Assembly: GCA_037443425.1 (NCBI GenBank)
Contig: JBBIOI010000002.1
Span: 1-64,000 of the forward strand
Source of the DNA: JBBIOI01 sp037443425
GTDB taxonomy: Bacteria; Desulfobacterota; BSN033; UBA1163
Direction: 5' to 3'
Length of the DNA: 64,000 nt
The position numbers were made by a program, and so were the translations under genes. The notes under the pieces are model-generated. The model made no database searches. It worked only from the letters and a program-made list of their open reading frames with translations, and was not told where the DNA came from. This document shows, one piece after another, positions 31,892 to 40,884 of this stretch. Position 1 is the stretch's first letter, and every line of letters begins with the position of its first letter.

Positions 31892-33327
31892 TAATGCTGT
31901 GGCATAAGAAGTTTGCTTTGCTATCACGCTGGAGTGTTGCAGCGGGAATAGTTCTTGCTATACTTTTGCTAGTATTCTGGGTTTACCTCCGTTTGGGAAT
32001 CTCTTGGGACAATATACTTTTGGGTCTTTTGGTCGGTTATGGACTCCTGTTAGGAATCCGGTACCCCGTGTTCGCATTAGGCTTCGTTCTACTTTTATTG
32101 CCTCTTAAGGCACTGTATTTAGAAAGTGACCTTATTTATCTTCCGAAAGTGGCTATGGTTATACCCATACTAGGCTTGCTGGCAGAGATATCGATAAGAA
32201 GGCGCCGATTACAATTGACGGGTTTGGAATGGCCTATTGGTATAACAGTCATACTCATAATGTTGCACTATCCGAATAGTTTTCGTCCTTCCGAGGAACT
32301 CACTACCGTTTGGAGTCTATTATGCCTCTTTGGTCTTGTGGTAGTAATGGTAAATCTACTGACAGATGAACGCTCACTGAGGTTTGCTGTTGTGCTATTC
32401 ATGTTGTCGGCAGTAATTCCATCCTCCATTGCATACTTTCAATGGTTTACCGGACAACCTATCTTGGGTAGCGGGCCCATGTTTTTCCGCGATATCCCCA
32501 GAGCAACAGGCTCATTTACTAGTATCACCGGATTGGGTTGTTTCTTGAGTGCTTATTTTCCTTTCTATGTTAGTTTACTTCTTCAGTGGCCGATTGCGTT
32601 TTTTCGGAAGAAACATTTAGATTGGATAGTCGTATTTTTCTGCTCTGGGCCGCTTATTATTGCATTTAATCGTGGTGGTATTTTTGCTGTTCTACTAGGT
32701 TTGTTGTTTTTAGTATATCGGTTGCGTAGTCATCGGAGGTTCAAGGTCAGTTTACTTATACTCGTAGGAGTAGGAGCATTACTGGTATTCATTTTATTTC
32801 ACCCGGCATGGCAATTTAGGCTATTTGGCACGGGAGTGGGTAATACTCCAGAAGGCTACGAACAGCGGCTTCGTCAAACCAAAATGATTGGGTACATCCT
32901 TACAAATTATCCTCTCGGTGGTATTGGTCTTGGGAATTATCGCTTTCTAGCTACGGGCTGGCCACTTCGCCTTGCAGAGCAGCCACACAATTTACTGTTA
33001 ACTTTTGCCGCAGCGGGGGGTGTTTTTGGTATTTTAACTCTGGCGTCGTTCATATTTATTCTTGCTAGGAAAGTCAGGCGCTCAAAAATTATTGATGTGC
33101 AACCAGTATTCTTATCAGGAGTGGTAGTAGAATCTACACTCGTTGCTCTTATTGGTTATACGGTGCAATTTCTAACTCATGGTGCCCTTGTGTCGGATAC
33201 TCCATGGATATTGATAGGCTTTTTGATAGCAGGAAGCAATATCGTTCAGAGAGTTCAAAAAGAACGAAACCAAGTTATTTCCCAAGAAATACTTCAGAGG
33301 GCAAGGGCATTAAAGTGCCCACTTTAG
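31888..33327 (+). CDS. Second O-antigen ligase/polymerase-like membrane protein
   Basis: 479-aa polytopic protein with about 11 hydrophobic segments. The Wzy_C/WaaL hallmarks are GSFTSITGLGCFLSAYFPFYVSLL, AFNRGGIFAVLLGLLFLV, and in the periplasmic loop YPLGGIGLGNYR with the following EQPHNLLLTFAAAGGVFGIL (the PHN His corresponds to the conserved His of ligases). Two such proteins in one locus suggest that one polymerises (Wzy) and the other ligates, or that each serves a different glycan. Which is which cannot be told from sequence. Confidence 0.85.
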   Translation: MIMLWHKKFALLSRWSVAAGIVLAILLLVFWVYLRLGISWDNILLGLLVGYGLLLGIRYPVFALGFVLLLLPLKALYLESDLIYLPKVAMVIPILGLLAEISIRRRRLQLTGLEWPIGITVILIMLHYPNSFRPSEELTTVWSLLCLFGLVVVMVNLLTDERSLRFAVVLFMLSAVIPSSIAYFQWFTGQPILGSGPMFFRDIPRATGSFTSITGLGCFLSAYFPFYVSLLLQWPIAFFRKKHLDWIVVFFCSGPLIIAFNRGGIFAVLLGLLFLVYRLRSHRRFKVSLLILVGVGALLVFILFHPAWQFRLFGTGVGNTPEGYEQRLRQTKMIGYILTNYPLGGIGLGNYRFLATGWPLRLAEQPHNLLLTFAAAGGVFGILTLASFIFILARKVRRSKIIDVQPVFLSGVVVESTLVALIGYTVQFLTHGALVSDTPWILIGFLIAGSNIVQRVQKERNQVISQEILQRARALKCPL

Positions 33328-33412
33328 ATAGCAATTCATAACAAAATAGAAGAAGTTAAAATCCCACTTTTTCAAGAAAATACAAATATTGTTCAAAAAA
33401 GAAGGAGTAGTC

Positions 33413-34543
33413 TTGAAAATCAGGGTTCTTTCGCTCCAAAGTGGAGCCATTCTTGGTGGAAGTGAGCTGATGAATTTTTCAATTATTCGTAGGATGAACC
33501 GGAATCAGTTTGACATTACTATCTGTTTCCTGGACGAGGAAGGGCCAGTCAGTGAGTTTTACAAGAACGAGGGTTTTCTGGTTTATCATTTAAATTACCA
33601 CAAACGTTCTTTATTTTGGGTAATATGGGATTTATTGAGGTTCTTAAAGATTGGTAAGTTTGATATTGTTCATATTTATGGTCTGCGGGCGAACCTCTTA
33701 GGAAGAGTTTTGGGCAGAATGGTGGGTTGTCGTACCATAGTAACATCGCAGCATAGTATAGATTCTTGGCGTAATAAGTGGCATGTATGGTTGGACCGGA
33801 TTACATCTCGGTGGGTATCCCTATATATCTCGAATACCTATGCTGCAGCGGAGCGTTTATCCAGCGTAGAATGTATTCCCCGAAATAAGATTAGAGTCAT
33901 TCAGAATGGTTTAGATTCCACGCCCTTTGAGTCTGTTTCCCCTGGTCAGGTGCGTTCTTCTTTGGGTATTGATTCAGGAAAACTAGTATTGGTCTGTGTA
34001 GCCAATATGCGAGTAGCTAAAGGGCACGAGGTTTTGCTGGATGCAGTTCATCTTCTAAATAGGGAAGGTTTATCGTTCTATCTCTGGTTAGTAGGGGATG
34101 GCGTTTTGCGAAAAGCGATTGAAGCCAAGGTCGAAGAATTGGGACTTTTACAGATCACATGGTTTTTAGGTCAGAGAACTGACATACCAGAGGTCTTAGC
34201 TGACTCAGATATTTTTGTATTGGCTTCCTATTGGGAAGGAATGCCTGGAGCAATAATGGAGGCTATGGCAAGTAGATTACCAGTTGTAGCTACACGTGTG
34301 GGAGGTATACCTGAACTGGTAATAGATGGAGAGACAGGTTTTTTGGTTCCACCAAATAACAGAAAAGCCCTTGCTATTGCTTTAGGACGTTTAATGCGTG
34401 ATACCAGACTTCGATACCAAATGGGGCAGGCAGGTTACCAACGCATCATCAAGTATTTCCGGTTGGAAGACAAAGTGAGAGAGCAAGAGGAGCTGTACGT
34501 CCAGTTGTTTACCTCTGCTAAAAAAATACAAGTAGTGCGTTGA
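33413..34543 (+). CDS. Glycosyltransferase, GT4 family
   Basis: 376 aa. TTG 33413 is chosen because GAAGGAG lies 5 nt upstream; an earlier in-frame TTG at 33389 precedes that site. Motifs: SLQSGAILGGSELMNFSIIRRM, FDIVHIYGLRANLLGRVLGR, hinge VIQNGLDSTPFE, donor domain LVCVANMRVAKGHEVLLDAVHLL and FVLASYWEGMPGAIMEAMASRLPVVATRVGGIPELV. Typical repeat-unit transferase. Confidence 0.9.
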   Translation: MKIRVLSLQSGAILGGSELMNFSIIRRMNRNQFDITICFLDEEGPVSEFYKNEGFLVYHLNYHKRSLFWVIWDLLRFLKIGKFDIVHIYGLRANLLGRVLGRMVGCRTIVTSQHSIDSWRNKWHVWLDRITSRWVSLYISNTYAAAERLSSVECIPRNKIRVIQNGLDSTPFESVSPGQVRSSLGIDSGKLVLVCVANMRVAKGHEVLLDAVHLLNREGLSFYLWLVGDGVLRKAIEAKVEELGLLQITWFLGQRTDIPEVLADSDIFVLASYWEGMPGAIMEAMASRLPVVATRVGGIPELVIDGETGFLVPPNNRKALAIALGRLMRDTRLRYQMGQAGYQRIIKYFRLEDKVREQEELYVQLFTSAKKIQVVR

Positions 34544-34602
34544 AATTAGTTAGTGTTGGTGACCGCTTGGAAGCAATAAATGGCTCTTAACAATTTACTA
34601 TA

Positions 34603-35811
34603 GTGCCAAGTACAATTCCAATCGTTCTAATTGTAGGAGGTCCGGACGTAGACGCCCGTCTGGATTTAATGCGGTTTATGCGTAATGAATTCTACTTTAT
34701 TGCCATTGGTTCATCTCATGAACTTAATCCCTGCTTTAGGAAAGCTGGTTTTACTTATCATGTTTATCCATTGTCTAGGCAAGTTAATCCTATCAGCGAT
34801 TTAGTGACCATTGGCTACTTATTGAAGCTTTTCAGGCGGCTCCAACCTCAAATTGTTCATACCTTCGATACCAAACCCGCTGTATTAGGTCGGTTGGCTG
34901 CTCGTTTAGCCAATGTGCCTATCGTCATTGGAACCCTGCCTGGACTAGGCTCACTTTATGTCAGTAACAATTTAAGAATTCGTTTAATCCGCTCGGTATA
35001 TCAACTGTTACAAAAACTAGCTTGCTATTTTTCTGATGTAACAATCTTTCAGACGCATGGTGATGCTCAAATGTTTATTGCGGAAAGTATTGTACCTAAG
35101 AGCAAAGCAGTGATTATCCCTGGGTCGGGTGTTCGGTGTGATTTATATAATCCAAACCGAGTTTCTCAGATTGAGCAAAAAAAAATACGGGCAGATTTAG
35201 GAGTTCGGGACGATGAAATAGTTATAACTATGGTTTCCCGTCTCATTCGTTCTAAAGGGGTGATGGAATTTGTTAAAGCTGCTAAGACCGTTCGACAGTT
35301 CAATCCCCAAGTAAGCTTTCTACTTGTTGGTCCACTTGATGAGGAAAGTGTGGATCCCCTTACGACAGCGGAGTTATCTGAACTCAAGCAAACAGTTATT
35401 TGGGTAGGTAAACGGAATGATATTTTTAATATTTTAGCGGTATCTGACATCTTTGTTTTACCTTCTTTTTATCGCGAGGGAATTCCTCGTGTTCTGCTTG
35501 AGGCAGCTTCAATGGGTTTGCCAATTGTTACTACGAATTCGCCAGGTTGCAACGAAGTGGTTGAACATGGTGTCAATGGTTTTTTGGTCCCGGTACGTGA
35601 TCCTAATGCACTTGCTGAAGCGATTTCAATTCTGGTCAAAAGGCTAGACTTACGCCTTCGATTTGGAGAAGAGTCCCGACGTCGGGCGGTAGCAAATTTT
35701 GATCTTTCGGTGATTGCGGAACAAACCCGGGCGATTTACCGAGAACTTTTAACCCGCAAGAGGTTGGCACCAGCGGAGGGATGTATTAATGGAGTATCAA
35801 CGCATTCTTAA
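34603..35811 (+). CDS. Glycosyltransferase, GT4 family (PglA/WbpH-like)
   Basis: 402 aa from GTG 34603. N-terminal half has IVHTFDTKPAVLGRLAARLANVPIVIGTLPGLGSLY, a pattern I associate with GT4 enzymes that add N-acetylated sugars next to a diacetyl-bacillosamine or QuiNAc-type first sugar. The donor half has ITMVSRLIRSKGVMEFVKAA and SFYREGIPRVLLEAASMGLPIVTTNSPGCNEVV. That link would fit the PglC-type transferase and PglF-type dehydratase at the end of the locus. It overlaps the next gene by 23 nt. Confidence 0.85.
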   Translation: MPSTIPIVLIVGGPDVDARLDLMRFMRNEFYFIAIGSSHELNPCFRKAGFTYHVYPLSRQVNPISDLVTIGYLLKLFRRLQPQIVHTFDTKPAVLGRLAARLANVPIVIGTLPGLGSLYVSNNLRIRLIRSVYQLLQKLACYFSDVTIFQTHGDAQMFIAESIVPKSKAVIIPGSGVRCDLYNPNRVSQIEQKKIRADLGVRDDEIVITMVSRLIRSKGVMEFVKAAKTVRQFNPQVSFLLVGPLDEESVDPLTTAELSELKQTVIWVGKRNDIFNILAVSDIFVLPSFYREGIPRVLLEAASMGLPIVTTNSPGCNEVVEHGVNGFLVPVRDPNALAEAISILVKRLDLRLRFGEESRRRAVANFDLSVIAEQTRAIYRELLTRKRLAPAEGCINGVSTHS

Positions 35812-36274
35812 AGCCTACAAGATACGTGAGGCACGAGTCCAGTCCAGGCTATGCTTCTTTGAATACGAAGACATAGCTCATGTTTATCGTGTACACGAAC
35901 GTTATCGGGAGACTCTCCGATTGCTCAAGGCGGCTGGCTACCATCCCCTCTCTAATCTGTATATCCTTGACGTAGGCGCTGGCAATGGTAACATGTTGCG
36001 TCAGTTTCTGCAATGGGGTGCCGCGCCGGAACACCTGGCTGGTATTGAACTACGCCCTGAGCCGGTTCAAAAGGCTCTTCACCTCAGTCCTAACGTGGAT
36101 ATTCGCTGCGGCTCTGCCACTGAGCTTCCTTGGTCCGATGCTTCATTTGACTTGGTGTATCAGCATACTGTTTTCTCCTCTATATTGGATCCGTCTATGA
36201 AGCAGCAGATCACTGCTGAAATGAGAAGGGACTTGCGTCCGGGGGGCAGTGCTATGGTACGATTTCATGTATGA
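35789..36274 (+). pseudogene. SAM-dependent methyltransferase, N-terminal part, frameshifted in a G6 run
   Basis: 161 aa with a class I SAM fold: YILDVGAGNGNMLRQFLQWGAAPEHLAGIELRPE, then ATELPWSDASFDLVYQHTVFSSILDP and DLRPGG. It derails at the six-G run 36241-36246: the frame ends with SAMVRFHV and TGA. Dropping one G gives RPGAVLWYDFMYDNPRNPD, the usual continuation of this methyltransferase group, which is present in the next frame from 36249. Either a real, perhaps phase-variable, frameshift or a homopolymer error. GC content is visibly higher here than in flanking genes. Confidence 0.7.
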
Positions 36275-37730
36275 TAATCCTCGCAATCCTGACATGCATG
36301 GCGTAAGGGCTGGCAAAATCCGGGCATTCTTCTCGGGATTCGAAATATATTTACGTCGCATCACTCTGGCGCCTTTTATTGCTCGCCGCTTACCTGAATC
36401 TGTTTTCCCTGTCCTCTATCCCTTATTAGCAGTTATCCCACTACTTAGGACGCGCTATCTGGGACTATTGGTGAAACCAAGCGCTGACTGCGGCTTCTTT
36501 CCGAGGCGGTGTGATCGTGTAAAAAAGGGACGTATTCGTAACAATTTTCTTTCATTCTCTCCACCCCTCATTGGCAGGGAAGAAATAGACGAAGTAGTTG
36601 ACACCCTGCGCTCCGATTGGGTCACCACGGGTCCCAAAGTGAAACGTTTCGAGGAAGAATTCGCTGGCTTCATTGGTGCGCCGGCGGCTCTGGCCCTCAA
36701 TTCTGGTACGGCTGCCTTGCACGTTGCTTTGGCTACTTTAGGGATTGGCTATGGTGATGCTGTCATTACTACCCCCATGACCTTCTGCTCAAGTGTCCAC
36801 GTCATCGAACATGTGGGTGCACGTTCCATCCTGGTTGATGTGGAACGGGATACGCTGAACATAAATCCAGCCAAGATTTTGGATGTCATTAAATCTGAGA
36901 TCCGAAATCCAAAATCTAAAATTAAGGCTATTCTGCCAGTTCACCTCTATGGACACCCCTGCGACATGGACGCCCTCATCGAGATTGCTCGGGAATACGA
37001 CCTGGCCATCATCGAAGATGCCGCCCATGCGCTCCCCGCCAAATATAAAGGCCAATTTATCGGTTCCTTTTCCACATCTTTCCCTTTTCCAGTTCTTACC
37101 TGCTTTTCCTTTTATGCTACTAAGAACTTGACTACTGCTGAAGGAGGAATGTTGACAGGTCCATCTGAACTTATAGAAGAAGCTCGAATTTGGAGTTTGC
37201 ATGGTATGAGTCGTGACGCCTGGAAAAGGTACTCTGCTCATGGATCCTGGTACTACGAGGTTATACGACCTGGTTTTAAGTATAACATGACTGATATTCA
37301 GGCGGCTCTTGGCATACACCAACTGCGAAAACTTCCTCAATTTCAGGCAAGACGTCGAGAAATTGTTAGACGTTATAATGAGGCATTTTCTAAAATCGAG
37401 GAACTTCAAATACCTTTAGAACGGAAAGGGGTAGAGCATGCCTGGCATCTTTATGTAATTCGTTTGAATTTGGAAATGATAAGTATTGATCGCGGGCAAT
37501 TCATTGAGGAATTAAAAGCCCGAAATATAGGCACTAGCGTTCACTTCATTCCCATTCACCTGCACCCATATTATCGGGACAAATATGGATATAAGCCCGA
37601 AGACTTTCCTGTAGCCTATCACGAGTATCAAAGAATAGTTTCTCTGCCTTTATACCCACGAATGAGTGATAATGATGTCGATAATGTTATTGAAGCAGTA
37701 TTAGACGTAATAAAAAAATACCGGAGATGA
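36249..37730 (+). CDS. Methyltransferase C-terminus fused in frame to a DegT-family aminotransferase
   Basis: 493 aa. Residues 1-77 are the missing end of the methyltransferase (LWYDFMYDNPRNPD, then RRITLAPFIARRL and LRTRYLGLLVKP). From about residue 95 a full DegT/DnrJ/EryC1/StrS aminotransferase follows, starting LSFSPPLIGREEIDEVVDTLRSDW, with ALNSGTAALHVAL, IIEDAAHALPA and the PLP Lys near 290 (FYATKNLTTAEGG). No ATG stands between the two; TTG/GTG codons near 36469 could start the aminotransferase alone. Two small in-frame insertions occur, one a repeat unit (36891-36923) and one STSFPFPV before TCFSFYATK. The product acts on keto-sugar nucleotides. Confidence 0.75.
   Translation: MLWYDFMYDNPRNPDMHGVRAGKIRAFFSGFEIYLRRITLAPFIARRLPESVFPVLYPLLAVIPLLRTRYLGLLVKPSADCGFFPRRCDRVKKGRIRNNFLSFSPPLIGREEIDEVVDTLRSDWVTTGPKVKRFEEEFAGFIGAPAALALNSGTAALHVALATLGIGYGDAVITTPMTFCSSVHVIEHVGARSILVDVERDTLNINPAKILDVIKSEIRNPKSKIKAILPVHLYGHPCDMDALIEIAREYDLAIIEDAAHALPAKYKGQFIGSFSTSFPFPVLTCFSFYATKNLTTAEGGMLTGPSELIEEARIWSLHGMSRDAWKRYSAHGSWYYEVIRPGFKYNMTDIQAALGIHQLRKLPQFQARRREIVRRYNEAFSKIEELQIPLERKGVEHAWHLYVIRLNLEMISIDRGQFIEELKARNIGTSVHFIPIHLHPYYRDKYGYKPEDFPVAYHEYQRIVSLPLYPRMSDNDVDNVIEAVLDVIKKYRR
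36891..36923 (+). repeat. Short interspersed-repeat insertion inside the aminotransferase gene
   Basis: AAATCTGAGATCCGAAATCC then AAAATCTAAAATT is a run of near-identical 10-mers (AAATC(T/C)..). It encodes KSEIRNPKSKI at a site where DegT proteins normally have a short linker before AILPVHLYGHPCD. Stretches encoding SEIRNPKS are familiar from many environmental genomes as small repeats inside and between genes. It keeps the frame. Confidence 0.5.
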
Positions 37731-38344
37731 TTGATTCCATATTTAAGCGATTATTCGATTTGATCATTTCTACTATAGTCATAATAGTTTCTTTACCTCT
37801 TTGGCTTTCCGTAGCAATTGCGATTAAATTTGACTCACCGGGACCAGTTTTTTATCGAGGTAAAAGAGTGGGAAAGAATATGAAGATTTTTTCTATTCTT
37901 AAATTTCGAACCATGCTTGTAAATGCTCCTAATCTTGGACCTGCTATTACTCACTCTGATGATCAAAGAATTACTCCTGTGGGTAGAATCTTGCGTAAGC
38001 TTAAGATTGATGAAATGCCCCAATTAATCAATGTGCTTAAAGGGGAAATGAGTATAGTAGGTCCCAGACCAGAAGATCCGAAATATGTTGCTTATTACCC
38101 CGAAGAATATGAACAAATTCTCAAAGTAAGGCCAGGAATGGCCAGTCCTGCTTTCATAAAATACAGACATGAGGAAAAGTTACTTCTAAAAGCGAAGGAT
38201 AAAATTGAAAACTTTTATATTACAGAAATTCTTCCTGACAAGCTTCGCTTGGATATTGAATATGCAAAAAATCATTCACTTAAAGGAGATTTGTTTATAT
38301 TTGTCAAAGCTGCTTTATCGTTATTTAAAAAAGGGAATAAATGA
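37727..38344 (+). CDS. Small phosphoglycosyltransferase, PglC/WcaJ-C family
   Basis: 205 aa, monotopic type: one N-terminal re-entrant membrane segment (LFDLIISTIVIIVSLPLWLSVAIAI), then FDSPGPVFYRGKRVGKNMKIFSILKFRTM with the basic cluster, the catalytic Asp-Glu pair in LKIDEMPQLINVLKGEMSIVGPRP. It transfers a phospho-sugar from UDP-sugar to undecaprenyl phosphate, the first step of repeat-unit assembly. It overlaps the preceding gene by 4 nt. The short form matches PglC rather than full-length WcaJ. Confidence 0.9.
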   Translation: MIDSIFKRLFDLIISTIVIIVSLPLWLSVAIAIKFDSPGPVFYRGKRVGKNMKIFSILKFRTMLVNAPNLGPAITHSDDQRITPVGRILRKLKIDEMPQLINVLKGEMSIVGPRPEDPKYVAYYPEEYEQILKVRPGMASPAFIKYRHEEKLLLKAKDKIENFYITEILPDKLRLDIEYAKNHSLKGDLFIFVKAALSLFKKGNK

Positions 38345-38370
38345 GGCTTGTTGGTATAAATTAGGAAGCT

Positions 38371-40392
38371 ATGTATAATCTTTTTCGAAATAAACACTTT
38401 TATTTACTAGTCTTGCTTGACAGTTTATTGATTGGACTTGCTTATTTTTTAGCTTATCTTTTGCGTTTTGAATGGAATCTTCCAGGTGGGGAAATTAATA
38501 ATTTTACTTCCTCCCTTCCTTATATTATTTTAGCTAAATTATTTATTTTCTATGTTTTTGGTCTTTATCGGGGAATGTGGCGTTATACAAGCTTTATTGA
38601 TATTTTGAATATTTTGAAAGCTTCAATAATTTCGTCAGCATTTATTATTTTGATAATTCTTTTTCTTTACCGCTTTCGAGGGTTTTCGCGCTCAGTCTTT
38701 GTCATTGATTCCTTCTTGACCTTTGTCTTCATTTCTGGCGTTCGGCTTTCCATCCGTCTCTTTCTTTTAAAAAAAGGGTTAAGATTCATTTTTATTAAAG
38801 AACCCCTATTTTTCAAACCTACTAAGCATAAGAAGAAAAAATTGCTTATTATTGGAGCCGGGGATGCAGGTGAAAAAATTCTTCGGGAAATAATTGATAA
38901 TCCGAGAATCGAGTACAAAGTAGTTGGTTTTCTTGATGATGAGCCTAGAAAGCTGGGAATGAGGATTCACGGTATTCCTGTGCTTGGAACGGTAAATGAG
39001 TTGCAAGATTTTGCTCGAAAGGGAATGGTTGACGAGATATTAATTGCCATTCCATCTGCAACAGCCAAACAGATGCGTAGAATAGTTGAGGTATGTGAGG
39101 CAACAGGTCTTAAATACAGAACGACACCTGGTATTGGTGAACTTATCAATGGAAAAATCTCTTTTAAGATGGTTAGAGAGGTTTCTTATGAAGATCTTCT
39201 TGGACGCGAGCAGGTGTCAATTGATGTAAAAGAGATTGGTAACTATTTAAAGGACAAGATTGTTCTTGTTACAGGAGCTGGGGGGTCAATTGGTTCAGAA
39301 CTATGTCGGCAGATATCTCTTTTTAACCCTAAAGATCTTATTCTATTTGATAAGACTGAAAATAATCTTTTTAACATTGAGATGGAGCTTCGCCAGATGT
39401 TCCCCGAAATTCCAATTTCTCCCATTCTTGGGGATGTTCAAAATAAGAATTATCTTGATAAAGTATTTTCCCACTATAAACCTCAGGTGGTTTTCCATGC
39501 TGCGGCTTTTAAACATGTTCCTATTGTTGAGTTAAACCCATGGGAAGGGGTTTTTAATAACATAATTGGAACCAGGAATATTGTAGAAGTCTCGGTTCAG
39601 TATGGAACGGAAAGATTTGTATTTATATCTACAGATAAAGCTGTTCGACCGGCTAGCGTTATGGGGGCAACCAAAAAAGTAGGCGAAATGATTACAAGGT
39701 ACTATGGGGAAAATCATCATTGCAAATCAAATAGAGGAAGGTTTGTTTCAGTAAGATTTGGTAATGTGATTGGAAGTGAAGGAAGTGTTGTTCATCTATT
39801 TAGAAAACAGATTGAGAGACTTGGACCAGTAACTGTAACTCATCCAGAGGTGGCTCGTTATTTTATGACTATCTCGGAAGCATGTAGATTAATTTTACAG
39901 GCAGGGACTATGGGAGATGGAGGGGAAGTATTTATTCTCGATATGGGGTCGCCTATTAAAATAATGGACATGGCTCGTGATCTAATTAAAAGGTCTGGTT
40001 TTAGACCGGATGTGGATATTGAAATTAAAGTGGTGGGTCTTAGACCCGGAGAAAAACTGCAAGAGGAGTTAATTACAGAGGAAGAGGATATTGTTCATTC
40101 ACCGCACAAAAGGATCTTTATCTTAAGACCAAAAAATAAATGTGATGTTGATTGGCTAAATCAGAAAATTGAAGAACTTATACAGTTTGCTATGGTTCAA
40201 GATGTCCTGGGCATTAAATTGAAATTAAAAGAAATCGTTCCAGAATACCAACCAACCTTTTTTGAACAGGTAAATTCCTTTTCTTTTCAGGGGAAAATTC
40301 AAGAACTAATTACAAAAGGAGAAAACTTAGTTCCTTCCCCACAAGAGAAGATATTTGTTTTGCAGTCGGGGGATAAACATGACATTTTATAA
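38371..40392 (+). CDS. Membrane-bound UDP-sugar 4,6-dehydratase, CapD/PglF/WbpM family
   Basis: 673 aa. Four N-terminal membrane helices (to about 135), a first Rossmann domain (KKLLIIGAGDAGEKILREI, about 155-280), then the SDR dehydratase domain with VTGAGGSIGSELCRQI near 297 and STDKAVRPASVMGATKK holding the active-site residues. It converts UDP-GlcNAc-type donors to 4-keto-6-deoxy sugars, feeding the aminotransferases and the PglC-type enzyme. The C-terminus carries a short extra copy of ELITxxxxxVxSPxxxIFxL (about 650-670), echoing ELITEEEDIVHSPHKRIFIL near 570. It ends the glycan locus. Confidence 0.9.
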   Translation: MYNLFRNKHFYLLVLLDSLLIGLAYFLAYLLRFEWNLPGGEINNFTSSLPYIILAKLFIFYVFGLYRGMWRYTSFIDILNILKASIISSAFIILIILFLYRFRGFSRSVFVIDSFLTFVFISGVRLSIRLFLLKKGLRFIFIKEPLFFKPTKHKKKKLLIIGAGDAGEKILREIIDNPRIEYKVVGFLDDEPRKLGMRIHGIPVLGTVNELQDFARKGMVDEILIAIPSATAKQMRRIVEVCEATGLKYRTTPGIGELINGKISFKMVREVSYEDLLGREQVSIDVKEIGNYLKDKIVLVTGAGGSIGSELCRQISLFNPKDLILFDKTENNLFNIEMELRQMFPEIPISPILGDVQNKNYLDKVFSHYKPQVVFHAAAFKHVPIVELNPWEGVFNNIIGTRNIVEVSVQYGTERFVFISTDKAVRPASVMGATKKVGEMITRYYGENHHCKSNRGRFVSVRFGNVIGSEGSVVHLFRKQIERLGPVTVTHPEVARYFMTISEACRLILQAGTMGDGGEVFILDMGSPIKIMDMARDLIKRSGFRPDVDIEIKVVGLRPGEKLQEELITEEEDIVHSPHKRIFILRPKNKCDVDWLNQKIEELIQFAMVQDVLGIKLKLKEIVPEYQPTFFEQVNSFSFQGKIQELITKGENLVPSPQEKIFVLQSGDKHDIL

Positions 40393-40661
40393 ACCTTAGG
40401 GATAGTAAGCAGATTTTTTCTCTACCTTGTTTATCCTTCCCATATTCGGAGGTCTTTTATTTTTTTAATGAAGGTAGAAATGCAGGGGACCTATAATTCA
40501 GGTTTTGTCCGAGCAAGGCTAAACCATACTGGAAAGAGCCCTACTCAATAGAATTTGGGAATTTTTAATTAGATTTATAAAAGATGATTAATATGAGGAT
40601 ATGAGTTTGCACTCCAAGAACTGAAGAAGTCCTGATAAGCCGATAATAATAAAAATGGTTT
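40393..40661. other. Intergenic stretch after the glycan locus
   Basis: I see no gene with a ribosome site and no recognisable RNA. The segment is AT-rich and lies between the last glycan gene and a terminator, so it may be untranslated 3' sequence or debris from recombination. Confidence 0.5.
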
Positions 40662-40700
40662 AAAGCCTCTGGGTTTTCGGACTCAGGTGCTTTTTTGTTT
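40662..40700 (+). terminator. Intrinsic terminator downstream of the glycan locus
   Basis: AAAGCCTCTGGGT (40662-40673 region) pairs with ACTCAGGTGCTTT (40681-40692 region) over about 12 positions with one mismatch and G-T pairs; a run of six T plus GTTT follows. It lies 270 nt after the last glycan gene and would end its transcript. Confidence 0.65.
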
Positions 40701-40884
40701 AATCGAATTGAACTTGTTAAAAATATATGATAATATAAAAATAATTATGAAAAGGTTGGGGCTTGAAATGGTTGAAGTTAGAATCTTGGAATTGAAAAAT
40801 CTTAAGGTGTGTGATATCGCCTTTTGCACAAGGTTTGCACCACATAAAAATTAAGCTAAGTTATTGAAATTATTAGGATTGTAT

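Noticed and set aside
36789..37409. Long - strand ORF opposite the aminotransferase gene
   Set aside because: Shadow frame in a gene with strong family motifs on the + strand; no ribosome site and no recognised motifs.
40747..40854. 35-codon ORF (ATG 40747) between the terminator and the tRNA fragment
   Set aside because: No ribosome site, no recognisable motif, and it ends in the spacer before the tRNA fragment. Treated as chance.
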